The notes under the pieces are model-generated. The model did no database searches. It was given only the letters and a program-made list of their open reading frames with translations, and was not told where the DNA came from. Of a DNA stretch of 50,496 nt, positions 39,539 through 47,905 are shown in pieces (within the stretch, counting starts at the first letter, position 1; each line of letters opens with the position of its first letter). The stretch is from positions 1 through 50,496 of the forward strand of contig CAZXIV010000006.1 in the NCBI GenBank assembly GCA_964640945.1, in the 5' to 3' direction. The stretch comes from JAGOUB01 sp964640945. GTDB taxonomy: Bacteria > Patescibacteriota > Gracilibacteria > Peribacterales > Peribacteraceae. The translations under genes and the position numbers were made by a program.

Positions 39539-40792
39539 ATGAGCAACCGCGCCTGTTTCTACTTCCAGGTCCACCAGCCCTACCGCCTCCGCGATCTCCG
39601 GATCACGGACATCGGCCAACCTGGCCTCGAGTACTTCGACGACGCAAAGAACCGCGAAATCTTCCGGAAGGTGGCGGCCAAGTGTTACCTGCCCAGCAAT
39701 GCCTTGCTCCTGCGCCTACTGGAGGAAAACCCCGACTTCCGCGTCTCGTTCTCGCTCTCGGGCGTCTTCCTGGACCAGTGCAAGGAGTACGGCAAGGACG
39801 TGCTCAAGTCGTTCCAGAAATTGGCCAAGACGGGCCAGGTGGAGTTCCTCGCCGAGACCGATAGCCACTCTCTTTCCGCGCTGGCCTCTACCGCCGAGTT
39901 CTGCGCGCAGGTGAAAGCTCACAGCCAGAAAATCAAGAAGCTCTTCGGCAAGACGCCGCAAGTCTTCCGCAATACCGAACTCATCTACTCAAACGAGCTC
40001 GCCGCCCAGGTCCGCCTCCTCGGCTTTAAGGGCATGCTCGCCGAAGGCGTCGACCGCCTGCTCGGCGATCGCCCCGCCGGCGATCCGGTGGCCCCGCCCG
40101 CCTTCCGCCTGTCCCGCCCGATCGAACGCCTGCTTGCCGCCGCCCGCGGCAGCCGCAAGCTCCCCAGCCGCAGCTTCGGCGTTCTCTTGAAAAACTACCG
40201 TCTGAGCGACGACATCGCCTTCCGCTTCTCGGATCGCAATTGGCAGAGCCATCCCCTCTCCACCGAGACGTTCGCTGGCTGGGTGAAGGACTGCCCCGGC
40301 CACAGCGTCAATCTCTTCATGGACTACGAGACCTTCGGCGAGCACCAGTGGGCCGACTCCGGCATCTTCGACTTTCTAGCCGACTTGCCGCGCGCGCTCC
40401 AGGCCGCAGGCATCGCCACCGTCACACCTTCGCAGTCGCTCAAGGACTGGAAGGGCGAGAGCACGATCTACGACGCGCACGCCGTCACCTCCTGGGCCGA
40501 TACCGAACGTGACCTCTCGGCCTGGCAGGGCAACGCTGTCCAACTCTCGGCCCTGCAGGACCTCTACGCCCTCGAGGCGGCCGTCCTGCAGAGCGAGGAC
40601 ACCGGCTTGATCACCGCCTGGCGCCGCCTGCAGACATCCGACCATCTCTACTACATGTGTACCAAGTACTGGGCCGACGGCGACGTGCACAAGTACTTCA
40701 GTCCCTACGACTCGCCGTACGAAGCCTACCGCCGCTTCAGCCACGCGCTCCACGATCTGCGCGCCCGCCTCGCTTCCTCCCCTACCCGCTGA
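39539..40792 (+). CDS. GH57-family alpha-amylase/glucanotransferase
   Basis: A 417-residue glycoside hydrolase family 57 enzyme. Motif 1 is YFQVHQPYRL near 8-17; the nucleophile Glu is expected in VEFLAETDSHSLS near 101-113; a family motif YSNELAAQVRLLGFKGMLAE lies near 148-167; the acid Asp is in NLFMDYETFGEHQW near 259-272. It hydrolyses or rearranges alpha-1,4 (or 1,6) glucan linkages inside the cell. It starts 6 bases after the glucan synthase. Confidence 0.9.
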   Translation: MSNRACFYFQVHQPYRLRDLRITDIGQPGLEYFDDAKNREIFRKVAAKCYLPSNALLLRLLEENPDFRVSFSLSGVFLDQCKEYGKDVLKSFQKLAKTGQVEFLAETDSHSLSALASTAEFCAQVKAHSQKIKKLFGKTPQVFRNTELIYSNELAAQVRLLGFKGMLAEGVDRLLGDRPAGDPVAPPAFRLSRPIERLLAAARGSRKLPSRSFGVLLKNYRLSDDIAFRFSDRNWQSHPLSTETFAGWVKDCPGHSVNLFMDYETFGEHQWADSGIFDFLADLPRALQAAGIATVTPSQSLKDWKGESTIYDAHAVTSWADTERDLSAWQGNAVQLSALQDLYALEAAVLQSEDTGLITAWRRLQTSDHLYYMCTKYWADGDVHKYFSPYDSPYEAYRRFSHALHDLRARLASSPTR

Positions 40793-40793
40793 T

Positions 40794-42839
40794 ATGCCCC
40801 GCGCTCTCGTTCTTGGTAACGGCCGGATGCTCGCGACCTTCGACGATCGCTTGCAGCTCCGCGACCTCTACTACCCCTATGTGGGCTTGGAGGATCACAC
40901 CACCTTCGGCAACGCCCACCGCCTCGGCTTCCATGTGCAGGACCGCGGCTTCGCCTGGGTGACAGACCCGGCCTGGCAGATTCGCCCGGCCTACCGCGCC
41001 GAAACGCTCACGAGCGAATCGGAGATGGCCCACCAACAGCTCGACCTGAAGGTGCGCGTGGAAGATTGCGTCCACCCCGTGCACGACATCCTCATCCGCC
41101 GCTTTTTCCTCAAGTCGATGACGCCCGGCGAGCGGACGGTGAAGGTCTTCACCCACCACGACTTCCACATTTACGGCGACAAGCAGAAGGATACCGCCTT
41201 CTACGAGCCGCACAGCAACACCGTCATCCACTACCGCCAGACACGCTACTTCCTGATCGGCGGAACCTCGAGCAAGCCCCCGTTCTGCCGAACCGGCGCC
41301 CAGAACGACACGACCGACTCGGTGCTCCATAGCCTGCAGAAGCTCAGGCGCTGCGGCATCTCGAGCTTCGCCGTGGGCAAGAGCAACTACCAGGGGTTGG
41401 AAGGCACCTGGCGCGACGCCGAGGACGGCATCCTTTCGGAAAACGCCGTCGTCCAAGGCTCGGTCGACTCGTGCGTGAGCGTCGACGCCGTGGTGAACGA
41501 CAAAGAGGAGACCGAGGTCGTCGTCTGGCTGTGCCTGGGGCAGTCGCTCCAGGACGTGGTAGCCCTCCACGAGAAAGTGATGGAGGACACGCCCGAGCGC
41601 CTGCAGCGCAACACGAGTAATTACTGGAAGAGCTGGGTCCATAAGACCCACCGCGACTTCGGCGGCCTGCCCTCGGAGCACGTCAACCTCTTCAAACGCA
41701 GTCTCCTCATTCTGCGCACCCACGCCGATGACCGCGGCGGCATCGTGGCTGCGGCCGACAGCGACATCATGGCCTTCAACCGCGACACCTACACCTACGT
41801 TTGGCCGCGCGACGGCTCGCTCATTAGCCTGGCTCTCGACCGCGCCGGCTACGGCGAAGTGACGCGCCGCTTCTTCGATTTCTGCGCCCGCGTGCAAATG
41901 CCCGACGGCTACCTGCTGCATAAATTCAACCCCGACGGCTCGCTCGGCTCCACCTGGCACCCCTGGTACCGCGACGGCAAGGCCCAGCTGCCCATCCAAG
42001 AGGATGAGACGGCTCTACCCATCGTCGCCCTCTGGCACCACTTCCAGCAGACGCAGGACTTCGAATTTTTACAGAGCATGTACGAGCGCTTCGTAAAAAA
42101 GGCGGCTGCCTTCCTCTGCGCCTTCCGCGAAGAAGAGACCGGCCTGCCGCTCCTGAGCTACGACCCCTGGGAGGAGCACAAAGGCATTTTCACCTATACC
42201 ACGGCTACCACCATCGCCGGCCTACACGCGGCTGCCCAGATCGCGCAGATCCTCGGCCACTCGCACCACTCGCAGGACTACCAAGCGGCGGCTGACAAGA
42301 TGCGCCAAGCGCTGCTCTTCCACCTCTACGACGAGGAGACCGGCCGCTTCTTGAAGAAAATCAAGCGCCAGAACGGCGAGACCACCGAACGCGACCGCAC
42401 CATCGACGCCTCGATGGCCATGGTCTGGCGTCTCGGCGTGCTGCCCACCGACGACCCGCGCGTCGTCTCCACCATGGAGCAGATGGAGAAGGCCCTCACG
42501 GTCCAGACGTCGGTCGGCGGCCTGGCGCGCTACAGCCACGACACCTACCACACGGTGGTGCCGCCCAGTGTCGAAATACCGGGCAACCCCTGGATCATCA
42601 CCACGCTCTGGATGACGCAGTGGAAGATTGCCCGCGCCCAGACGCCCGCGGCGCTGCTGGCAGCCAAAAGCGGCCTGGATTGGGTGCTCAAGGCCGCCAG
42701 CCCCGCCGGCCTCCTACCCGAGCAGCTCCACCCAACCACGGGCGCACCGCTCTCGGTGAGCCCGCTCGCTTGGAGCCACGCCGCCTACGTCGACACTGTC
42801 CTCGATTACGTGGAACGCGAACGTCAGCTCGGCGCGTGA
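40794..42839 (+). CDS. GH15-family glucoamylase
   Basis: A 681-residue GH15 enzyme that releases glucose from glucan ends. An N-terminal beta-sandwich (1-260) has NGRMLATFDDRLQLRDLYYP and is followed by the alpha/alpha barrel with TYVWPRDGSLISLALDRAGY near 341-360, the catalytic-acid region SYDPWEEHKGIFTYTTATTI near 455-474 (Glu in WEE) and the C-terminal PLAWSHAAYVDTVLDYVERE. It completes a glucan synthesis/degradation set. The start is one base after the GH57 stop. Confidence 0.92.
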   Translation: MPRALVLGNGRMLATFDDRLQLRDLYYPYVGLEDHTTFGNAHRLGFHVQDRGFAWVTDPAWQIRPAYRAETLTSESEMAHQQLDLKVRVEDCVHPVHDILIRRFFLKSMTPGERTVKVFTHHDFHIYGDKQKDTAFYEPHSNTVIHYRQTRYFLIGGTSSKPPFCRTGAQNDTTDSVLHSLQKLRRCGISSFAVGKSNYQGLEGTWRDAEDGILSENAVVQGSVDSCVSVDAVVNDKEETEVVVWLCLGQSLQDVVALHEKVMEDTPERLQRNTSNYWKSWVHKTHRDFGGLPSEHVNLFKRSLLILRTHADDRGGIVAAADSDIMAFNRDTYTYVWPRDGSLISLALDRAGYGEVTRRFFDFCARVQMPDGYLLHKFNPDGSLGSTWHPWYRDGKAQLPIQEDETALPIVALWHHFQQTQDFEFLQSMYERFVKKAAAFLCAFREEETGLPLLSYDPWEEHKGIFTYTTATTIAGLHAAAQIAQILGHSHHSQDYQAAADKMRQALLFHLYDEETGRFLKKIKRQNGETTERDRTIDASMAMVWRLGVLPTDDPRVVSTMEQMEKALTVQTSVGGLARYSHDTYHTVVPPSVEIPGNPWIITTLWMTQWKIARAQTPAALLAAKSGLDWVLKAASPAGLLPEQLHPTTGAPLSVSPLAWSHAAYVDTVLDYVERERQLGA

Positions 42840-42852
42840 TAGGATGGGACCA

Positions 42853-43593
42853 ATGTCCCGCTCCACCCTCCTCGCCCTCGCCCTCCTACTGTTGCCCGTC
42901 ACCGCGACGGCGGCCAGTGGCGAGAGCGTACCGAACCAGGCCGTCACTGCTCCCGCCGAACCGATTGGCGAGGGACTCTTTGCGGCCGAGACGGAAGCGG
43001 CACTTTTACGCATCAGCGAGCGCCGGCTGGACGCCCGCGCCACCTGCCGCACGCGCCTGCGCAAAACGAGCATCACCACGCGCTTCACTGTGCTCGCCGA
43101 CTGTTTCGAGGATGATCTCCTGACGAAACAGGCCGAGCTCAAGGTGATGACCGATACCCTCGCCCGACTGGTCGGACTGAACGACAGCCTGCGCCAAGAC
43201 GCCCTCCAGACCATCGCCGCCGAGAGCGACGCCATCGACGCCCTCGTGGACGGCCTTGAGAACCGAATTTACGCCTCCGAGGCCGATCTGCAGAAAGCCC
43301 GCCAACGCTTCATCCAAAAATACGTCGCGCCGCGCTGGTTGACATTCACCCGACTGCGCGCCGACCTGGCTTGGCAATGGACGACCTGGGCTGTCGCTAT
43401 CTTGGCACCCGCAGCCGCCGAAGATGCACCAGTCGACGAAGAGGTGACAGCACAGCGCGACTGTCTCAACCAGGCGGCCGCCACCTTGCAGGAGAGCGTG
43501 CCTGCAAGCGACAACGCCGCCGCTCGGACGCTACTCCACGATGGTTTAGCCCAGTTAGCCAGCTGCACCGGCCTGGAGACGAGCGTACACTGA
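42853..43593 (+). CDS. Exported helical protein of unknown function
   Basis: Not recognised. 246 residues with a signal peptide (MSRSTLLALALLLLPVTATA) and a helical mature part with regular Ala/Asp/Leu heptads (LLTKQAELKVMTDTLARLVG). One more hydrophobic stretch (LAWQWTTWAVAILAPAAA) lies near 178-195, and Cys pairs occur. TAGGAT (42840-42845) ends 7 bases before the ATG at 42853, so it may have its own leaderless transcript rather than belong to the glucan operon. Confidence 0.6.
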   Translation: MSRSTLLALALLLLPVTATAASGESVPNQAVTAPAEPIGEGLFAAETEAALLRISERRLDARATCRTRLRKTSITTRFTVLADCFEDDLLTKQAELKVMTDTLARLVGLNDSLRQDALQTIAAESDAIDALVDGLENRIYASEADLQKARQRFIQKYVAPRWLTFTRLRADLAWQWTTWAVAILAPAAAEDAPVDEEVTAQRDCLNQAAATLQESVPASDNAAARTLLHDGLAQLASCTGLETSVH

Positions 43594-43600
43594 AGCATTG

Positions 43601-44299
43601 ATGGCCCCCTCTCGCCTCCGCCACCAGGTCGAACATACGCGGAATAAGCACTCCCGTGCCGTGATCGTGAATGACACCATCATTATTCGTTTAGCGAGAA
43701 ACCTCAGTAAGCGCGAAGAAGCCCGACACATCGATTATTTACTCAAGCGTATGGCCGTCGTTCTCGCGCGCGAGCAGCAAAAGACGGTCGTGCACCCCTT
43801 TGGCCGCCTGCTCCAGGGACACAGCGATGAGACAGTCCACCTCGAAAGCGGCCGCACCCTCACCATCAGTCTGCGCCCCGGCACCCGCACCCGCCTCCAC
43901 ACGGACGGCGACGCCTGGACTGTGACCGTCGGCCCCACGCTTCGCACCCAGCCCTTCCACCGCCTGCTCTGGGCGGGACTCAGCCGCCAAGAACTCCCCC
44001 GTCTGGAGGCCCTCGTCCGCGAGATCAACCGCCAGACCTTCCAGGTACCCGTGCGCTCGGTGCGTCTCGGCATCGCCTCGTCACAGTGGGGAAGCTGCAG
44101 CAGTCGCGGCGTCGTGATGCTTAATACCGCCCTGCTCTTTCTGCCCGAGCGCCTACTCCGCTACGTCATTATCCACGAATTGGCCCACTGCCTGGTGCCG
44201 GGGCACGACGCGCATTTCTGGTCGCACGTCGGCGAAGCTTGCCCGGACTACAAAGCCTGCGTCCGCGACCTCAAGCGCTACCGTTTGCCACGGCTTTAA
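43601..44299 (+). CDS. YgjP-like (M48/DUF45) metallopeptidase
   Basis: A 232-residue zinc metallopeptidase-like protein of the YgjP/SprT type. RLGIASSQWGSCSSRGVVML near 149-168 is the family signature, and the zinc site is YVIIHELAHCLVPGHDAHFW near 186-205 (HExxH, with a later His). The substrate is unknown. The ATG at 43601 follows a TTG; TACACT (43586-43591) ends 9 bases before it, supporting this start. Its 3' end overlaps the convergent maf gene by 4 bases. Confidence 0.88.
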   Translation: MAPSRLRHQVEHTRNKHSRAVIVNDTIIIRLARNLSKREEARHIDYLLKRMAVVLAREQQKTVVHPFGRLLQGHSDETVHLESGRTLTISLRPGTRTRLHTDGDAWTVTVGPTLRTQPFHRLLWAGLSRQELPRLEALVREINRQTFQVPVRSVRLGIASSQWGSCSSRGVVMLNTALLFLPERLLRYVIIHELAHCLVPGHDAHFWSHVGEACPDYKACVRDLKRYRLPRL

Positions 44300-44904
44300 G
44301 CCATCGCCGCGGGCCAGCTGGCGCTATCCCAGAGCGGATAGTCCACCTCTTTTAAGAGTGTACCGAGCACGTAGACCGGCAGGCCCACCACGCTCGTGAA
44401 GTCGCCTTCAATCTTGCTGATGAGCAGCTGGCAGCGGCCTTCGATTTGGAACGCACCCGCGCAACCGGCCCAGCCGCCCTGCGCAATCCACCAGTTGATC
44501 ATCTGTTCGTTGAGCGGCGCGAAGGTGACAGCCGTCGTGCAGAGGCCCAGCACCGCTTTGTCGCCGCGCACCACGCAGATGCCCGAGTGACAGTGCGCCT
44601 GGTGGCCACTCAGGAGCCGGAGCATGCGCTTGGCGTCTTCCCCATCGGTCGGTTTTTCCAGGAGTTCGCCACCAGCCGTCTCCACCACTGAGTCACAGCC
44701 AATGACGGTCGCCTCGGGGTGACGGGCGGCGACATCGAGCGCCTTCAATTTGGCGAGCAACTGAGCGCGGCGCGAAGGCACTCCCTCGTCGCAGGCCGAC
44801 TCATCCACGGTGCTCGGTACCACCTCGAAGGGCAGTCCCAAGCGCCGGAGGATCATCGCCCGACCGGGGCTGGCAGAACCGAGAATAAGGCGTTCGGCCG
44901 ACAT
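44296..44904 (-). CDS. maf: Maf-family nucleoside triphosphate pyrophosphatase
   Basis: A 202-residue Maf/YhdE-like pyrophosphatase, which removes non-canonical nucleotides. Motifs: LILGSASPGRAMILRRLGLP near 6-25 (SASPxR), VDESACDEG near 38-46, IGCDSVVETAGGELLEKPTD near 67-86 and KIEGDFTSVVGLPV near 164-177. Length is typical. It starts 6 bases after the trpS stop, so it is the last gene of an rluA/trpS/maf operon. Confidence 0.92.
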   Translation of the reverse strand: MSAERLILGSASPGRAMILRRLGLPFEVVPSTVDESACDEGVPSRRAQLLAKLKALDVAARHPEATVIGCDSVVETAGGELLEKPTDGEDAKRMLRLLSGHQAHCHSGICVVRGDKAVLGLCTTAVTFAPLNEQMINWWIAQGGWAGCAGAFQIEGRCQLLISKIEGDFTSVVGLPVYVLGTLLKEVDYPLWDSASWPAAMA

Positions 44905-44910
44905 AATCGT

Positions 44911-45876
44911 TTAGCGGAGTCCGACAGCAGAACGGACGCGCTCCATGGTGGCCCTCGCAACTGTACTAGCCTTCTTAGCACCCTCCATTGCAATCGCCTC
45001 GACCTCCTTCGGCTTATTTTCTAGTGATGCACGCTTCAGACGAAGAGGAGAAACTGCATCTAGATAGGTCTGCCACAAGCGCTTCTTTGCCTCACCATAG
45101 GGCAAACCATTTCGGTATTCGTTAGCCAAAGCTGCCTGCTCATCCTCAGATAGAAAGAGCTTATGAATCTGGAAAACAACACAGGTATCAGGATCCTTCG
45201 GATCATTCATACCACGACTGTCCGTCACGATGCCCATAACTATTTTTTTTGTCAGAGCTTCGTCGGCGAATAGCGGAATAAAATTATTGTAGCTCTTGCT
45301 CATTTTCTGACCATCGACGCCCGGCACCACTGCAACCTCTTCACGAATAACTCCTTCGGGGACCACTAACGTCCCAGGACCATAGGTGTGATTAAATTTA
45401 ATAGCGATATCACGACTCATTTCCAAATGCTGCTTTTGGTCCTTTCCAACTGGAACTTTGTCGATGTCATAGAGAAGAATGTCTGCTGCCTGAAGCACGG
45501 GATATGTAAATAAACCCACATTCGCGGCAATCCCCTTCTCTACTTTATCTTTATAGGAAACCGCCCGCTCAAGCAGACCCATTGGCGTCAGAGTGGAGAG
45601 GATCCACATCAACTCAGGATGCTCTGGCACATCTGATTGGCGGAAGATCGTCGTCTTAGCAGGATCAAAACCACACGCCAACAGATCGAGGAGCATGTCC
45701 TTATTAAAGCTCCGAAAGTGAAAAGTATCTTGAACACTCGTGAGAGCATGAAGATCAGCAATCATGATGTAACCCGCCTCAGCCTTCGCCTGCCACTCAA
45801 TATTTGGAAGAACATATCCAAAATAATTACCGAGATGAAGTCTGCCGGACGGCTGGATGCCAGAGAGGACGCGCAT
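44911..45876 (-). CDS. trpS: Tryptophanyl-tRNA synthetase
   Basis: A 321-residue class Ic aminoacyl-tRNA synthetase that charges tRNA-Trp. The HIGH-like motif is PSGRLHLGNYFG near 8-19, a Trp-binding segment includes MIADLHALTSV near 38-48, and the KMSKS motif is GQKMSKSYNN near 194-203. Length is normal for the bacterial enzyme. It is clearly AT-richer than the genes on both sides, which suggests horizontal replacement within an old operon. Confidence 0.95.
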   Translation of the reverse strand: MRVLSGIQPSGRLHLGNYFGYVLPNIEWQAKAEAGYIMIADLHALTSVQDTFHFRSFNKDMLLDLLACGFDPAKTTIFRQSDVPEHPELMWILSTLTPMGLLERAVSYKDKVEKGIAANVGLFTYPVLQAADILLYDIDKVPVGKDQKQHLEMSRDIAIKFNHTYGPGTLVVPEGVIREEVAVVPGVDGQKMSKSYNNFIPLFADEALTKKIVMGIVTDSRGMNDPKDPDTCVVFQIHKLFLSEDEQAALANEYRNGLPYGEAKKRLWQTYLDAVSPLRLKRASLENKPKEVEAIAMEGAKKASTVARATMERVRSAVGLR

Positions 45877-45885
45877 GAGGGCAGC

Positions 45886-46575
45886 TTAGCGAGCTCCGCG
45901 CTTCTTCGGTAGGCGCTCCCCGCCCCGCTGGAAACGGGCGATCGCCTCCAGATACGCGGCCGGCAACGGCGATGTAACGACGAGCCTTTCGCCGGTGATA
46001 GGATGTGGCAATTCGACGCGGAGTGCATGGAGGAAAAAGCGCCGGAAGCCGTATTTTTTGGTAAAGGAGACGTTGCGCTTCTTATCGCCGTAGAGTGGAT
46101 CGAGCGCCAAGGGGTGCTGGATGGAAGCGAAGTGGCGACGAACCTGGTGGTGGCGGCCCTTCACGAAGCGGGCCTCCACGTCGGTGCAGTCGTCGAACTT
46201 CTGCACCACCTGGTAGCTCGTCTCGGCCTCCAATAACTGGCCCGCTTCGTGACCGGCGAGCTTGGCCTTGATAACGCCGGCACTGGTGAGCATTTTGCCC
46301 GCGACAATCGCGCGGTAGACCTTGGTCCAACCGGCGAATTTACTTTGGATGACCGCCTCCAACGTGGCCTTGGTACGCGCGAAGAAGATGACACCCGAGG
46401 TCTCAAAGTCGAGGCGGTGGATGGGGCGCACGCCCGGTTCGTCCTTCCGGAGGAAGTCGAGGAGCGGAAGCTTGCCGACCTCACCGCGCCCACGGACCAC
46501 GAGCTCTTCGGGCAGCTTGTGGACGGCGATAAGGTAATCGTCGCGGTACAGGATACGGGCGGGGTTGATAGGCAT
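45886..46575 (-). CDS. RluA-family RNA pseudouridine synthase
   Basis: A 229-residue pseudouridine synthase of the RluA group. The catalytic motif is PIHRLDFETSGVIFFARTKA near 53-72 (HRLDxxTSG, catalytic Asp), with WTKVYRAIVAGK near 83 and GRHHQVRRHFASIQHPLALD near 146-165 as later motifs. There is no S4 domain. Target (tRNA or 23S rRNA) cannot be decided. TACACT ends 7 bases before the ATG at 46575. It heads the operon with trpS and maf. Confidence 0.9.
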   Translation of the reverse strand: MPINPARILYRDDYLIAVHKLPEELVVRGRGEVGKLPLLDFLRKDEPGVRPIHRLDFETSGVIFFARTKATLEAVIQSKFAGWTKVYRAIVAGKMLTSAGVIKAKLAGHEAGQLLEAETSYQVVQKFDDCTDVEARFVKGRHHQVRRHFASIQHPLALDPLYGDKKRNVSFTKKYGFRRFFLHALRVELPHPITGERLVVTSPLPAAYLEAIARFQRGGERLPKKRGAR

Positions 46576-46623
46576 CGACCTGAGTGTACAGGACGAAGGG
46601 CATGAGTAGGCCAAAAGCGATCA

Positions 46624-46857
46624 TCAAGAAGGGCAGCATGCGGAGCGGACGGTAACGCGGCACCCAAGAGACTGGATGCGCGAGCGGAGCGGACGGAGAT
46701 CCTGCCGGGCGGGCAGGGTGACAGACATACGGCGGGCGCGCGGCTGCTTAGCGAGCCACTCGACCAGCTCGGTACTGCGGGCGTCAAAGGTGGACGTCGC
46801 CCACTGGCTGCAGTCAATCGTGACGCTCATGGGGGAGAGGAGGATGCTGGGGGTCAT
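46624..46857 (-). CDS. Hypothetical small protein
   Basis: Not recognised. 77 residues (MTPSILLSPMSVTIDCSQWA and a basic C-terminal half ending RVTVRSACCPS). The call rests on its promoter: TACACT on the minus strand (46865-46870) ends 7 bases before the ATG at 46857, the same leaderless arrangement as its neighbours, and it overlaps a palindrome at 46866-46881. It may be a small regulator, but no HTH is evident. Confidence 0.45.
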   Translation of the reverse strand: MTPSILLSPMSVTIDCSQWATSTFDARSTELVEWLAKQPRARRMSVTLPARQDLRPLRSRIQSLGCRVTVRSACCPS

Positions 46858-46865
46858 GGACCTAA

Positions 46866-46881
46866 GTGTACGCACGTACAC
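46866..46881. promoter_or_regulatory. Palindrome over the -10 of the 77-residue gene
   Basis: GTGTAC (46866-46871) and GTACAC (46876-46881) form a 6-bp inverted repeat over GCAC and cover the -10. A related site is at 46961-46978. Both look like operators of one regulator. Confidence 0.45.
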
Positions 46882-46960
46882 CCTTCGGTCAATGCTCCTG
46901 TCGAGACCAAGATTCCTATGATTGCATGCCAAAAACGTCTCATCCTGGAAAAATAGATGT

Positions 46961-46978
46961 GGTGTACATACATACACC
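46961..46978. promoter_or_regulatory. Second GTGTAC-type palindrome
   Basis: GGTGTA (46961-46966) and TACACC (46973-46978) form a 6-bp inverted repeat over CATACA, 95 bases upstream of the first such site. It may be a paired operator for the same gene. Confidence 0.4.
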
Positions 46979-46985
46979 TATGCCA

Positions 46986-47020
46986 TAGAAAGAAGCCCCC
47001 TCGCTCTGTGCGTGGGGGTC
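46986..47020 (-). terminator. Terminator of the 212-residue gene
   Basis: On the minus strand ACCCCCACGC pairs with GCGAGGGGGC across a short loop with one mismatch, followed by TTCTTTCT. It lies 25 bases past the stop at 47045. Confidence 0.7.
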
Positions 47021-47044
47021 TGAAAGTTTTGTCAGGGCTGTGTT

Positions 47045-47683
47045 TTATACAGGTACTTCGCGAACAGCAAGGAAACGATAGAAGCCAGGCCAACGACCGC
47101 TTGATTCTATGGAATCGATGACGCGCCCCGAGTCACCGCGCTTGAGCACCGGCACATAGTTGTACCTTTGAAGCGGTGTCGAGGAACCAATCGCGACCAC
47201 GGGATACTGGAGTTGCGCATGAGGATACTTTGCGCCAAAAGCCAAAAGATGCTCGATCCGTGCCGGTCTCCAAACAGGCTCCGAGGGCCATGATTCTCTT
47301 TCGATGACCCTTTGAATCTCCTGAAGGGAGTTGTACCCCTCAAAGAATTCGAAAAGCTTAGCTTCGAACTGGCGAACGCCATCATCACTGACCGTAAATG
47401 ATTGAGTGATGCCATCGGTCACCAGGTGGTAGTGACCAGCGTCGATCAGGCTCGAGATCGTACGACCAGCGGGCAGAGTGACACTCAAGGGTTCCACGAG
47501 CAGCGGCGTAAGCTGCAAAGCCGCACGAAGTGCATCACGGTTGCCGAGAGCCGCATCCGGATCGCACAAATCTTCAAGGGTGCCACTGGCAACGATCTCG
47601 CCCAAACGCCGTGCTGTGATGCCTTGTTGCTCCAATATTTCCAGCACTCTGATGAGATCTCTCGTACGTAAACTATTACCCAT
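47045..47683 (-). CDS. Hypothetical protein
   Basis: Not recognised. 212 residues, soluble, no signal peptide. The N-terminal part (LRTRDLIRVLEILEQQGITA, RRLGEIVASGTLEDLCDPDA) looks like a short helical domain; the C-terminal half ends with aromatic segments (QRYNYVPVLKRGDSGRVIDS, WPGFYRFLAVREVPV). GGAGAG lies 6 bases before the ATG, one of the few good ribosome sites here. A long structured leader (47739-47794) and a strong promoter precede it. Confidence 0.65.
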   Translation of the reverse strand: MGNSLRTRDLIRVLEILEQQGITARRLGEIVASGTLEDLCDPDAALGNRDALRAALQLTPLLVEPLSVTLPAGRTISSLIDAGHYHLVTDGITQSFTVSDDGVRQFEAKLFEFFEGYNSLQEIQRVIERESWPSEPVWRPARIEHLLAFGAKYPHAQLQYPVVAIGSSTPLQRYNYVPVLKRGDSGRVIDSIESSGRWPGFYRFLAVREVPV

Positions 47684-47738
47684 CGTCGTCTCTCCAAATA
47701 AGAACTTGATTGTGTGCCAGCGTTAGGAACATTTCCTT

Positions 47739-47794
47739 TCGTCATAGCTCTAAGAAACCGCTTCAACCTTCGAAGTCTCTTGAAGCTATGACGA
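47739..47794 (-). promoter_or_regulatory. Long hairpin in the 5' leader of the 212-residue gene
   Basis: TCGTCATAGCT (47739-47749) and AGCTATGACGA (47784-47794) are exact 11-bp inverted repeats enclosing 34 bases, which contain a second pair (CTTCAA, TTGAAG) and CTTCGAAG. In the minus-strand RNA this is a stable structure about 55 bases before the ATG, possibly a cis-regulatory element. It matches no riboswitch class I know. Confidence 0.5.
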
Positions 47795-47824
47795 ATCGCG
47801 AAGTGTGTGAACCATCTATTTATT

Positions 47825-47853
47825 ATTATTGGTATAATAAAATTTTTTGTCAA
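47825..47853 (-). promoter_or_regulatory. Sigma-70 promoter for the 212-residue gene
   Basis: On the minus strand TTGACA (47853-47848) is followed after 17 bases by AATAAT (47830-47825) in a strongly AT-rich stretch. The transcript would carry a leader of about 135 bases. Confidence 0.6.
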
Positions 47854-47879
47854 CAGTACTAAAAACACCAATATAAAAC

Positions 47880-47905
47880 AAAAAGACCACTCTCGTGGCC
47901 TTTTT
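47880..47905. terminator. Bidirectional terminator
   Basis: AAAAAGACCAC (47880-47890) and GTGGCCTTTTT (47895-47905) form a stem with one mismatch and a 4-base loop, with A-run on one side and T-run on the other, so it can stop transcripts from either strand. Confidence 0.7.

Noticed and set aside
47739..47794. CRISPR repeat or tracrRNA-like sequence (TTAGAGCTATGAC on the minus strand)
   Set aside because: The likeness to a Cas9 repeat end is short; there is a single inverted pair, no direct repeat array and no cas gene.
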